Below, one piece after another: positions 1 through 5,104 of a DNA stretch of 5,104 bases (the stretch's first letter is position 1; each line of letters starts with the position of its first letter). The stretch lies in the NCBI GenBank assembly GCA_002315495.1, contig DCGJ01000172.1, forward strand, positions 1-5,104, given 5' to 3'. The notes beneath the pieces were generated by a model, which worked only from the letters and a program-made list of their open reading frames with translations, was not told the origin of the DNA and did not search any database. The translations under genes were made by a program, and so were the position numbers. The DNA is from Lachnoclostridium sp. UBA1781 (GTDB lineage: Bacteria > Bacillota > Clostridia > Lachnospirales > Lachnospiraceae).

Positions 1-623
1 CCGTTATGGGACCGCATCCCTTCCCGACCATCGTTCGTGATTTCCAGTCGGTTATTTCCAGAGAGATTAAGCAGCAGATGTTAGAGAAGGAGGGACGCCT
101 TCCGGATGCGGTAATCGCATGTGTCGGCGGCGGCTCCAATGCGATCGGAACCTTCTATAACTTTATTGAGGACAAGGAAGTGCAGCTGATTGGCTGTGAG
201 GCTGCCGGTCGCGGAATTGACGGCTTTGAGACGGCAGCTACCATCAACACGGGCAGACTCGGCATTTTCCATGGTATGAAGTCTTACTTCTGTCAGGACA
301 AATACGGCCAGATTGCACCGGTTTATTCCATCTCTGCAGGCCTTGACTATCCGGGCATCGGACCGGAGCACGCATGGCTTCATGATACCGGTCGTGCGCA
401 GTATGTGCCGGTAACCGATGATGAGGCAGTAGATGCATTTGAGTACCTTTCCAAGGTGGAGGGAATCATTCCTGCCATCGAGTCCGCACATGCGGTTGCT
501 TATGCAATGAAGCTTGCGCCAACGATGGATAAGGATAAGATTATTGTAATTACCATCTCCGGTCGCGGAGACAAGGACTGTGCAGCGATTGCCCGCTACA
601 GAGGGGAGGAGATTTATGAGTAA
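1..623 (+). CDS. trpB: Tryptophan synthase beta chain (partial, 5' end missing)
   Basis: This is the C-terminal half of the PLP-dependent beta subunit, which condenses indole with L-serine to give L-tryptophan in the cytoplasmic alpha2-beta2 complex. The frame is open from the window edge (first full codon at 3), so the ATG at 6 is internal and not the start. Roughly 190 N-terminal residues, including the PLP-binding lysine, lie upstream. Visible hallmarks are VGPHPFP-like sequence at the edge (here VMGPHPFP), the PLP phosphate-binding loop GGGSNA (from nt 126), EAAGRG, the conserved stretch SISAGLDYPGIGPEHA, the Glu of PAIESAHA (codon 480-482, equivalent to E. coli Glu350), and the C-terminal SGRGDKD (558-578), whose Ser contacts the pyridine nitrogen. 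These are the signatures of the ordinary TrpB1 form that partners TrpA, not the stand-alone TrpB2. The gene ends with TAA inside the start of trpA. The identification is certain; only the length is incomplete. Confidence 0.97.
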   Translation, partial: VMGPHPFPTIVRDFQSVISREIKQQMLEKEGRLPDAVIACVGGGSNAIGTFYNFIEDKEVQLIGCEAAGRGIDGFETAATINTGRLGIFHGMKSYFCQDKYGQIAPVYSISAGLDYPGIGPEHAWLHDTGRAQYVPVTDDEAVDAFEYLSKVEGIIPAIESAHAVAYAMKLAPTMDKDKIIVITISGRGDKDCAAIARYRGEEIYE

Positions 624-1386
624 GATTGCAAATGCCTTTGCAAACGGCAAGGCGTTCATCCCGTTTATTACCTGTGGTGATCCGGACCTGGAGACTACCG
701 GAAAGATTGTTCGTGCCGCTGTGGCAAACGGAGCTTCGCTGATTGAGCTTGGAATTCCGTTTTCCGACCCGACCGCAGAAGGCCCGGTCATTCAGGGCGC
801 AAACCTTCGCGCTCTTACCGGTGGGGTTACGACGGACCTGATTTTTGATTTTGTACGTGACCTCCGCAAGGATGTGACCATCCCGCTTGTGTTCATGACC
901 TATGCAAATGTGGTATTTTCTTATGGTGCGGAGAAGTTTATTGCTACCTGTCAGGAGATTGGAATTGACGGCCTCATTTTGCCGGATCTTCCATTCGAAG
1001 AGAAGGGTGAGTTCTTGGATATTTGCCATGCTCACGATGTGGATCTCATTTCCATGATTGCACCGACCTCCGAAGATCGTATTGCAATGATTGCAAAGGA
1101 AGCGGAAGGCTTTCTGTACATCGTTTCGTCCCTTGGCGTTACCGGTACCCGTTCTGAAATTAAGACCGATATCGGCTCCCTGGTGGAAGCGGTTCGTGCC
1201 AATTCCAAGGTGCCTTGCGCAGTCGGCTTCGGTATCAGTGAGCCATCTCAGGCAAAGAAGATGGCGGACCTTTCCGATGGGGCCATTGTCGGCTCCGCGA
1301 TTGTGAAGATTATTGCGAAGTATGGTAAGGATGCTGCGGAACCGGTTGGAGCATTTGTTAAGAGTATGACGGATGCATTGAGATAA
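616..1386 (+). CDS. trpA: Tryptophan synthase alpha chain
   Basis: A 256-residue (beta/alpha)8-barrel enzyme that cleaves indole-3-glycerol phosphate to indole and glyceraldehyde 3-phosphate and passes indole to TrpB through the tunnel of the complex. The start at 616 is chosen because the protein then begins MSKIANAF, the family's normal N-terminus, and a GGGGAGGAG Shine-Dalgarno lies 4 bases upstream. The in-frame ATG at 580 lies deep in trpB. The 8-base overlap with trpB (ATGAGTAA) suggests translational coupling. Visible motifs are FITCGDP (17-23), ELGIPFSDP with catalytic Glu44 (E. coli Glu49), loop 6 GVTGTR (174-179, with the Thr that closes the active site), GFGIS (204-208) and the phosphate-binding GSAIVKII (226-233). 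Odd point: the second catalytic residue, Asp60 in E. coli, is Glu55 here (DPTAEGP). Length is normal and there is no frameshift, so I expect a functional enzyme. Confidence 0.97.
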   Translation: MSKIANAFANGKAFIPFITCGDPDLETTGKIVRAAVANGASLIELGIPFSDPTAEGPVIQGANLRALTGGVTTDLIFDFVRDLRKDVTIPLVFMTYANVVFSYGAEKFIATCQEIGIDGLILPDLPFEEKGEFLDICHAHDVDLISMIAPTSEDRIAMIAKEAEGFLYIVSSLGVTGTRSEIKTDIGSLVEAVRANSKVPCAVGFGISEPSQAKKMADLSDGAIVGSAIVKIIAKYGKDAAEPVGAFVKSMTDALR

Positions 1387-1400
1387 GTTTGAGGTTTTTT

Positions 1401-2279
1401 ATGAAGACGATATTGATTACCGGAGCAAATGGACAATTGGGAAGAGCGTTGACCGTATTGTTTGAAAAAAAGAACGACGTTGAATTGTATCTTACGGATG
1501 TTGTTTCGGAGGGTGCTATTCATGCCCTTGATATTACAAATGAACATGATGTGCATGAGCTGGTTCAGAGGGTAACACCATATGCTATTATTAACTGTGC
1601 GGCATTAACTAATGTTGACGGCTGTGAGAAGGAATTGGACCTGGCGTACAGGATTAATGCCATTGGGCCGAGAAATCTTGCAATCGCAGCAAAGGAAACA
1701 GGCGCAAAACTTGTTCATATTAGTACGGACTATGTGTTTTCCGGGGATGGAAACGAACCTTATACAGAATTTGATGCGCCTGCGCCAAAGAGTGCATATG
1801 GAAAGACGAAATTGGAAGGTGAACGGTTTGTTCAACAATTAGCGGAACGCTACTTTATCATTCGTACAGCATGGCTTTATGGTGATGGAAAGAATTTTGT
1901 AAAGACGATGCTTCGTCTTTCGGAAACTCGTGATGAAGTAAGTGTTGTATGCGACCAGATTGGGTCCCCGACGAGCACGAGGGTATTGGCAGATATTATC
2001 GACACGTTGATTTGGACGGAAAACTACGGACTCTATCACGGTACGTGTGAAGGTATCTGCAGTTGGGCTGATTTCACAGAGGAAATCTTCCGTCTTGCAG
2101 GTAAGAGCACGAAGGTAAATCATATCACTTCCAAGCAGTATTCGGAGATGAATCCGGCCGCTGCCGACCGACCGGCATATAGTGTATTGGATAATTATAT
2201 GCTGAAACAAAAGCTGAACTACGTATGCGATGATTGGAAAACGGCTATCGCAGAGTATATGAATAACATTCCGGAATAG
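1401..2279 (+). CDS. rfbD: dTDP-4-dehydrorhamnose reductase (RmlD/RfbD)
   Basis: A 292-residue extended short-chain dehydrogenase that performs the last step of dTDP-L-rhamnose synthesis: NAD(P)H-dependent reduction of dTDP-4-dehydro-L-rhamnose in the cytoplasm, feeding cell-wall or capsular polysaccharide. Visible are the Rossmann motif GANGQLG (8-14), NCAALTNVD (65-73), the STDYVFSGD strand (108-116), the catalytic Tyr133-x3-Lys137 pair in YGKTK, RTAWLYG, and DQIGSPTST, which is typical of RmlD. The ATG at 1401 is preferred over an in-frame TTG at 1389: GAGG at 1391-1394 sits 6 bases before the ATG, and the protein then begins MKTILITGA as the family does. Only 14 bases separate it from trpA, with no terminator or obvious promoter between, so readthrough from the trp genes is likely. 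No rmlA, rmlB or rmlC is visible. The gene looks more A+T-rich than trpA, which could mean a separate origin, but this was not measured. Confidence 0.93.
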   Translation: MKTILITGANGQLGRALTVLFEKKNDVELYLTDVVSEGAIHALDITNEHDVHELVQRVTPYAIINCAALTNVDGCEKELDLAYRINAIGPRNLAIAAKETGAKLVHISTDYVFSGDGNEPYTEFDAPAPKSAYGKTKLEGERFVQQLAERYFIIRTAWLYGDGKNFVKTMLRLSETRDEVSVVCDQIGSPTSTRVLADIIDTLIWTENYGLYHGTCEGICSWADFTEEIFRLAGKSTKVNHITSKQYSEMNPAAADRPAYSVLDNYMLKQKLNYVCDDWKTAIAEYMNNIPE

Positions 2280-2285
2280 AAACAA

Positions 2286-2311
2286 AAACGCCGCCCAATC
2301 GGGCGGCGTTT
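2286..2311. terminator. Bidirectional intrinsic terminator between rfbD and pspA
   Basis: A perfect 11-base-pair stem (2286-2296 with 2301-2311; core CGCCGCCC/GGGCGGCG) closes a 4-base loop AATC. It starts 7 bases after the rfbD stop and lies 38 bases past the pspA stop on the other strand. Read leftward (the pspA transcript) the hairpin is followed by a good T-rich tract (TTTTT then GTTTC). Read rightward the tract is weaker (TTTATCAATCTT). It sits where two convergent units meet, so it very likely serves both, with the better efficiency expected for pspA. Confidence 0.93.
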
Positions 2312-2348
2312 ATCAATCTTATTCGTTACCCAAATGGGAGAGAAGCAA

Positions 2349-3044
2349 TTACTGCTCGGTAGAGGTCATTGCCTGGCCAAGACTAGCCTTCAAAGCTGCA
2401 AGCTCGTCATCAACATCAGGGTTGTTCTCATACTTGGAAGCAAGATCCTTGATCTCTGCGCCCGGCTTGTTAGCGTTAAGCTCAGCCATGGACATAGCCT
2501 TATCAAGCTTAGCATCAGCAGCCTTCTCAAGACGCTCGAAGGAAGCGATGGTGTTGTTGGTGCCGGAGATGTCGGAGGTCATCTTGTTGATCTTCTCCTG
2601 AGTCTTAGCAACAGCAAGCTTACCCTTAACGGTAGCCTTTCTCTCTTCAAGTTCGCGGATATCAGAGGTCAACTTGTCATGCATCTGACGCATCTTCTCT
2701 GCGTTCTCATGAGCGAGGTTGTAGTTCTGCTGAAGTCCAGCCTGCTTGGTAGCGAGCTTGGTCTTCTCAACGAGGAACTTTCTAGCGTCCTCATCGTTAC
2801 CAGCTTCAACAGCCTTGATAGCGTAGTTGTTCATCTTTGCGATTTCAGCATCAACAGCATCGAGATCTCTCTTAGCAGCCTTCTCCTGAGCCATAACCTC
2901 AGCGGTCTCAGACTTAACCTTTGCAAGGTCGGTGTTAAGGTTTCTTAAGCACTGATCAATCATCTTCTCAGGATCTTCAACCTTGTCAAGAAGTGCGTTG
3001 ATGTTAGCGGACATAATGTCTTTGAATCTGGATAAAATACCCAT
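2349..3044 (-). CDS. pspA: PspA/IM30 family membrane-stress protein
   Basis: A 231-residue protein of the phage-shock-protein A / IM30 (Vipp1, LiaH) family. Members are ESCRT-III-like coiled-coil proteins that polymerise on the inner face of the cytoplasmic membrane and protect it against envelope stress. The N-terminus MGILSRFKDIMSANINALLDKVEDPEKMI matches the family's amphipathic helix followed by the first hairpin helix. The rest is almost wholly charged heptad-like helix (about residues 25-190), rich in Lys, Glu, Ala and Asp, with no membrane segment. The acidic tail DVDDELAALKASLG is the usual family ending. The start is supported by a strong AGGGGAGG Shine-Dalgarno (3053-3060) 8 bases upstream. 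The gene is monocistronic, with its own promoter at 3110-3138 and a terminator at 2286-2311. Codons look strongly biased (AAG, AGA, GCT, CTT), suggesting high expression. No pspF, pspBC or liaRS-type regulator is visible, so its control is unknown. It could equally be labelled liaH. Confidence 0.93.
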   Translation of the reverse strand: MGILSRFKDIMSANINALLDKVEDPEKMIDQCLRNLNTDLAKVKSETAEVMAQEKAAKRDLDAVDAEIAKMNNYAIKAVEAGNDEDARKFLVEKTKLATKQAGLQQNYNLAHENAEKMRQMHDKLTSDIRELEERKATVKGKLAVAKTQEKINKMTSDISGTNNTIASFERLEKAADAKLDKAMSMAELNANKPGAEIKDLASKYENNPDVDDELAALKASLGQAMTSTEQ

Positions 3045-3109
3045 TGTAGGATCCTCCCCTAGTTATATGTTTTTTACTTTTGGGCTTTACACTCAAAAAG
3101 TCTGTATTT

Positions 3110-3138
3110 ATTTTAGTACATCCGACACTTTCCGTCAA
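3110..3138 (-). promoter_or_regulatory. Sigma-A-type promoter for pspA
   Basis: Read on the minus strand, TTGACG (3138-3133) and TAAAAT (3115-3110) are separated by exactly 17 bases. Each box differs from consensus at one position. The expected start near 3103 gives a leader of about 60 bases ending in the strong AGGGGAGG ribosome site. The promoter is of housekeeping type: no -12/-24 sigma-54 boxes like those of enterobacterial pspA are seen. Confidence 0.75.
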
Positions 3139-3147
3139 GTAAAGACA

Positions 3148-3176
3148 TTGTCAAAATCGAAGAAATACTATATAAT
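3148..3176 (+). promoter_or_regulatory. Sigma-A-type promoter for the methyltransferase unit
   Basis: TTGTCA (3148-3153), a 17-base spacer, and a perfect TATAAT (3171-3176). The predicted start near 3183 leaves a leader of about 85 bases before the ATG at 3268. The -35 box lies 9 bases from the -35 box of the divergent pspA promoter, so the two polymerases would bind side by side. Confidence 0.82.
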
Positions 3177-3219
3177 GTGGTCATATGCATCAAATTAGAC
3201 GATTTGTGCGTAATTTCCT

Positions 3220-3244
3220 GCATTTTCGGAAAATGCGCATTTTC
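3220..3244 (+). repeat. Palindrome and overlapping hairpin in the methyltransferase leader
   Basis: GAAAATGC/GCATTTTC at 3229-3244 is a perfect 16-base palindrome with no spacer. A second copy of GCATTTTC lies just upstream (3220-3227), so the middle AAAATGC (3230-3236) can pair with either GCATTTT arm. The upstream pairing forms a 7-bp stem with a CGG loop. The block lies downstream of the predicted transcription start and 23 bases before the start codon, ahead of the Shine-Dalgarno GAGG (3257-3260). It could be a dimeric repressor site or an RNA element; the sequence shows the symmetry but not the function. Confidence 0.6.
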
Positions 3245-3267
3245 AATAGAAGAAGCGAGGTAACGTT

Positions 3268-4143
3268 ATGTGGATTGCTGATCAGTGGAAGGATTATGAA
3301 GTGTTAGACACTTCAAAAGGGGAAAAGTTGGAGCGTTGGGGCAATTATGTACTTGTTCGTCCGGACCCGCAGGTGCTTTGGAACACGGAGCGAAAGCTTC
3401 CGGGGTGGAAAAAGCCAAATGCTCATTATCACCGTAGCGCAAAAGGCGGCGGAGAGTGGGAGTTTTTTGATTTGCCGCAGCAATGGACAATTAACTACAA
3501 GAGCCTGACCTTCAATTTGCAACCGTTTAATTTTAAACATACCGGATTATTCCCTGAGCAGGCAGCAAACTGGGATTGGTTTTCTTCCTTAATAAAGGAA
3601 GCAAAGAAGAAGGATCCAAATCGCAGGGTAAAGGTTTTGAATCTATTTGCATATACCGGCGGGGCAACGCTCGCAGCAGCAGCTTCCGGCGCAGAGGTTA
3701 CCCATGTGGATGCTTCTAAGGGTATGGTGACCTGGGCGAAGGAAAATGCGGCCTCCTCCGGCTTGGCGGAAGCTCCGATTCGCTACATCGTGGATGACTG
3801 TCGCAAATTCGTGGAGCGTGAGATTCGCAGGGGCAACACCTACGATGCCATTATCATGGACCCGCCGTCTTATGGACGCGGACCGAAGGGCGAAATTTGG
3901 AAGATTGAAGATTCCATTCATGAGTTTGTTGAGATTTGTTCGGGAGTTCTTTCGAAGGATCCGCTATTTGTACTGATTAATTCCTATACCACCGGATTGC
4001 AGCCGGCCATGATGGCATATGTGGCAGGAATTACAATTGTTCCGAAATTTGGCGGAACGGTTGAGGCAGGAGAAATCGGGCTTCCGGTCAGCTCCAACGG
4101 CTTGACGCTTCCTTGTGGAGCGGCTTGTCGTGTTCAGTGGTAA
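3268..4143 (+). CDS. Class I SAM-dependent methyltransferase (RlmI-like, COG1092 type)
   Basis: A 291-residue Rossmann-fold methyltransferase. The N-terminal third (W-KDYEVLDTSKGEKLERWG, RPDPQ, then KHTGLFPEQAANWDW around 90-104) matches a family common in Firmicutes. Its HTGLFPEQ segment corresponds to the TGFFLDQR region of the rRNA methyltransferases RlmI and RlmK. The SAM-binding motif I is VLNLFAYTGGATLAAA (123-138), the acidic residue of motif II is in HVDAS (146-150), and motif IV is DPPSYGRGPKGE (198-209). It lacks the N-terminal PUA domain of RlmI, so the RNA target cannot be assigned; 23S rRNA cytosine or guanine methylation is only an analogy. The start at 3268 has GAGG 7 bases upstream and gives the family's usual N-terminus. 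The C-terminus GLPVSSNGLTLPCGA is also family-typical, so the gene is complete. It is first in a probable two-gene unit, 15 bases ahead of the next gene. Confidence 0.88.
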   Translation: MWIADQWKDYEVLDTSKGEKLERWGNYVLVRPDPQVLWNTERKLPGWKKPNAHYHRSAKGGGEWEFFDLPQQWTINYKSLTFNLQPFNFKHTGLFPEQAANWDWFSSLIKEAKKKDPNRRVKVLNLFAYTGGATLAAAASGAEVTHVDASKGMVTWAKENAASSGLAEAPIRYIVDDCRKFVEREIRRGNTYDAIIMDPPSYGRGPKGEIWKIEDSIHEFVEICSGVLSKDPLFVLINSYTTGLQPAMMAYVAGITIVPKFGGTVEAGEIGLPVSSNGLTLPCGAACRVQW

Positions 4144-4158
4144 GAGAGGTTATGTGTT

Positions 4159-4944
4159 ATGTCGGAAAGAGTAGATCAGGGCTTTGGGGCCTGGGTGAGA
4201 AAATGGGGCATTTGGATTATTCTTGGAGTAGCGTTTATTTCCGTTCTTGTTTTTGTGCTTACCGCCGGGAATAAGACAAAGGGTGTTACCATCCATTATA
4301 CAAACGGAGTTACCGAGCTGGAAGCGGAAGGTACACTTTATACCTTATTTAATGATGTTACCTCCGAAACCTATGTCGGCTCGATGGTAAGTGATTATCT
4401 GAAGGTTGAGCGCGGAGCAAAATACGGCACCGTTTCTTCCTATGGTATTATGACGCTGGCTGTATTATATAAGGTAAAGGGGGATGAAAGCGGAGAACTT
4501 CTGGTCGATACCCGCGATCGTTTGTATGTAAAGAAGGGAACAGAGGAGAAGTGGAAGCAGAAGACCTCGGAGGAAAATTTGGTGGACTATCGTTTCGCCA
4601 GTGGTTCTAAGACCTATACTTCCCTGAAGGATGCTGACGATGATAAATGCTCTGCCGCACTCGACCTCCTGCGACGTTATGAGTCCGGGGAAACTGTGGG
4701 CACGGATCAGGTGGTGAAAATTGATGATCCGCTCATCTCGGAAAATGAGAGCATTCGCCGCGAGGTATTCGTGTTTACCGCAGACGGACTGGTGTACAAA
4801 GCCGCATTTGAACTGTTTCAGTATCAAAATCACATCTTTTTGACGGTTGGATACGAAAGTAATGGTAATGATGGGGCAAATGTGCAGTACGGACTACGTA
4901 TTTCGGGCGAGTTGGAGGAGTATTTTCAGCAGTTTTGGAAGTAA
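4159..4944 (+). CDS. Hypothetical single-pass membrane protein
   Basis: I do not recognise this 261-residue protein. A short N-terminal tail with Arg14-Lys15 precedes one strongly hydrophobic segment (about 16-36), so it is probably an uncleaved signal anchor with a short cytoplasmic tail and a large extracytoplasmic domain. No signal-peptidase or lipobox site stands out. The exported part is hydrophilic and beta-like, rich in Gly, Thr, Tyr and acidic residues, with a GDESGELLVDTRDRLYVKKG stretch in mid-protein and one Cys in DDDKC (about 162). It has no repeats or cell-wall anchor motif. The ATG at 4159 has GAGAGG (4144-4149) 9 bases upstream. A nearer ATG at 4152 is in another frame and soon hits a stop. 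Tight spacing to the methyltransferase gene implies co-transcription but says little about function. The reading frame and codon use look real. Confidence 0.85.
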   Translation: MSERVDQGFGAWVRKWGIWIILGVAFISVLVFVLTAGNKTKGVTIHYTNGVTELEAEGTLYTLFNDVTSETYVGSMVSDYLKVERGAKYGTVSSYGIMTLAVLYKVKGDESGELLVDTRDRLYVKKGTEEKWKQKTSEENLVDYRFASGSKTYTSLKDADDDKCSAALDLLRRYESGETVGTDQVVKIDDPLISENESIRREVFVFTADGLVYKAAFELFQYQNHIFLTVGYESNGNDGANVQYGLRISGELEEYFQQFWK

Positions 4945-5013
4945 AATGCGGTTTTGTGTGCAGTTTGTACAAAAAAAACACGAAAAAATCGTGAAAACTA
5001 TTAAAAAAACTTC

Positions 5014-5042
5014 TTGCATTTATTCTTTATATCCCTTATAAT
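5014..5042 (+). promoter_or_regulatory. Strong sigma-A-type promoter with upstream A-tracts
   Basis: TTGCAT (5014-5019), a 17-base spacer and a perfect TATAAT (5037-5042), with the expected start near 5049. The region just upstream (about 4970-5010) holds phased runs of A, including AAAAAAAA, AAAAAA and AAAAAAA, resembling an UP element that binds the RNA polymerase alpha subunit. That combination is typical of heavily transcribed units such as ribosomal-protein or stable-RNA operons. It points rightward, out of the window. Confidence 0.8.
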
Positions 5043-5044
5043 TG

Positions 5045-5104
5045 GCTTCGTTGTGACGTTGATAGCTGTGAAGCGTGAGGTTGCTGCCTTTTATGGCAGG
5101 TTTT
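5045..5104 (+). promoter_or_regulatory. Candidate structured 5' leader, cut by window end
   Basis: This starts about where transcription from the 5014-5042 promoter should begin and contains no start codon with a ribosome site. GCTTC (5045-5049) can pair with GAAGC (5070-5074). CTGCC (5084-5088) can pair with GGCAG (5095-5099) around a TTTTAT loop, followed by GTTTT at the edge. The segment GCGTGAGGTTGCTG (5073-5086) resembles, from memory, leaders found before rpsJ (ribosomal protein S10) in Firmicutes. The structure is visible, but the identity is a guess. Confidence 0.35.

Noticed and set aside
580..615. In-frame upstream ATG that would lengthen TrpA by 12 residues
   Set aside because: It lies inside trpB, lacks a good Shine-Dalgarno, and would add a non-family N-terminus. 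The ATG at 616 has an excellent site.
81..1035. Long minus-strand open frames across trpB and trpA
   Set aside because: They lie wholly opposite well-identified trp genes, cross the gene boundary, and show no protein-like composition or ribosome site.
1389..1400. TTG start for rfbD adding four residues
   Set aside because: It would put the GAGG ribosome site inside the coding region. The ATG at 1401 gives the normal MKTILITGA start.
2334..2948. A 204-residue open frame antisense to pspA
   Set aside because: It is the mirror of a highly biased, helix-coding gene. The translation is Leu/Ser/Val-rich with no family signature, and it has no plausible ribosome site.
3076..3101. Inverted repeat ACTTTT...AAAAGT in the pspA leader
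   Set aside because: Only 6 A+T-rich base pairs around a 14-base loop, which is expected by chance in such sequence.
4152..4158. ATG at 4152 as start of the membrane-protein gene
   Set aside because: It is in a different frame and reaches a stop after a few dozen codons.
4979..4993. CACGA-AAAAA-TCGTG hairpin after the membrane-protein gene as a terminator
   Set aside because: The stem is only 5 bp and has no T-tract on the plus strand. T-runs exist only on the minus strand, where no gene is visible. The A-runs fit better as promoter-upstream tracts.
1..5104. Mobile element, CRISPR array, defence system, tRNA or rRNA
   Set aside because: No transposase or integrase motifs, no regularly spaced repeats, no terminal inverted repeats and no cloverleaf or rRNA sequence were seen.

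Overview
The window looks like a chromosomal segment of a Gram-positive Clostridia-type bacterium, probably in or near Lachnospiraceae. This placement is inferred from protein style, purine-rich Shine-Dalgarno sites, sigma-A-type promoters with TATAAT boxes and 17-base spacers, and moderate G+C. No marker gene fixes the taxon. I see no mobile element, CRISPR array, tRNA or rRNA, and no clear sign of a new defence or mobile system.

Left part (1-2311, plus strand): the 3' end of trpB (cut by the window edge), trpA overlapping it by 8 bases, and then, after only 14 bases, an rfbD/rmlD gene for dTDP-4-dehydrorhamnose reductase. TrpB and TrpA form the tryptophan synthase complex that makes tryptophan from indole-3-glycerol phosphate and serine. 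RfbD makes dTDP-L-rhamnose for cell-surface polysaccharide. A strong hairpin (2286-2311) ends this unit and can also serve the convergent gene on its right.

Middle (2349-3267): a minus-strand PspA/IM30 (Vipp1/LiaH-like) membrane-stress coiled-coil protein. It is followed by a compact divergent promoter region in which two good sigma-A-type promoters sit back to back with their -35 boxes 9 bases apart. The rightward one has a perfect 16-base palindrome in its leader.

Right part (3268-4944, plus strand): a two-gene unit made of a class I SAM-dependent methyltransferase of the RlmI-like (COG1092) type without a PUA domain, and, 15 bases later, an unrecognised single-pass membrane protein.

Right edge (4945-5104): no gene, but a very good promoter (TTGCAT-17-TATAAT) with A-tracts upstream of it, followed by a short structured leader cut by the window end. 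This is probably the start of a strongly expressed transcript whose gene lies outside; a ribosomal-protein operon is a tentative guess.

The most noteworthy points are the Glu in place of the usual catalytic Asp60 in TrpA, the placement of rfbD on the tail of the trp genes, the palindrome with alternative hairpins in the methyltransferase leader, the unidentified membrane protein, and the truncated leader at the right edge.
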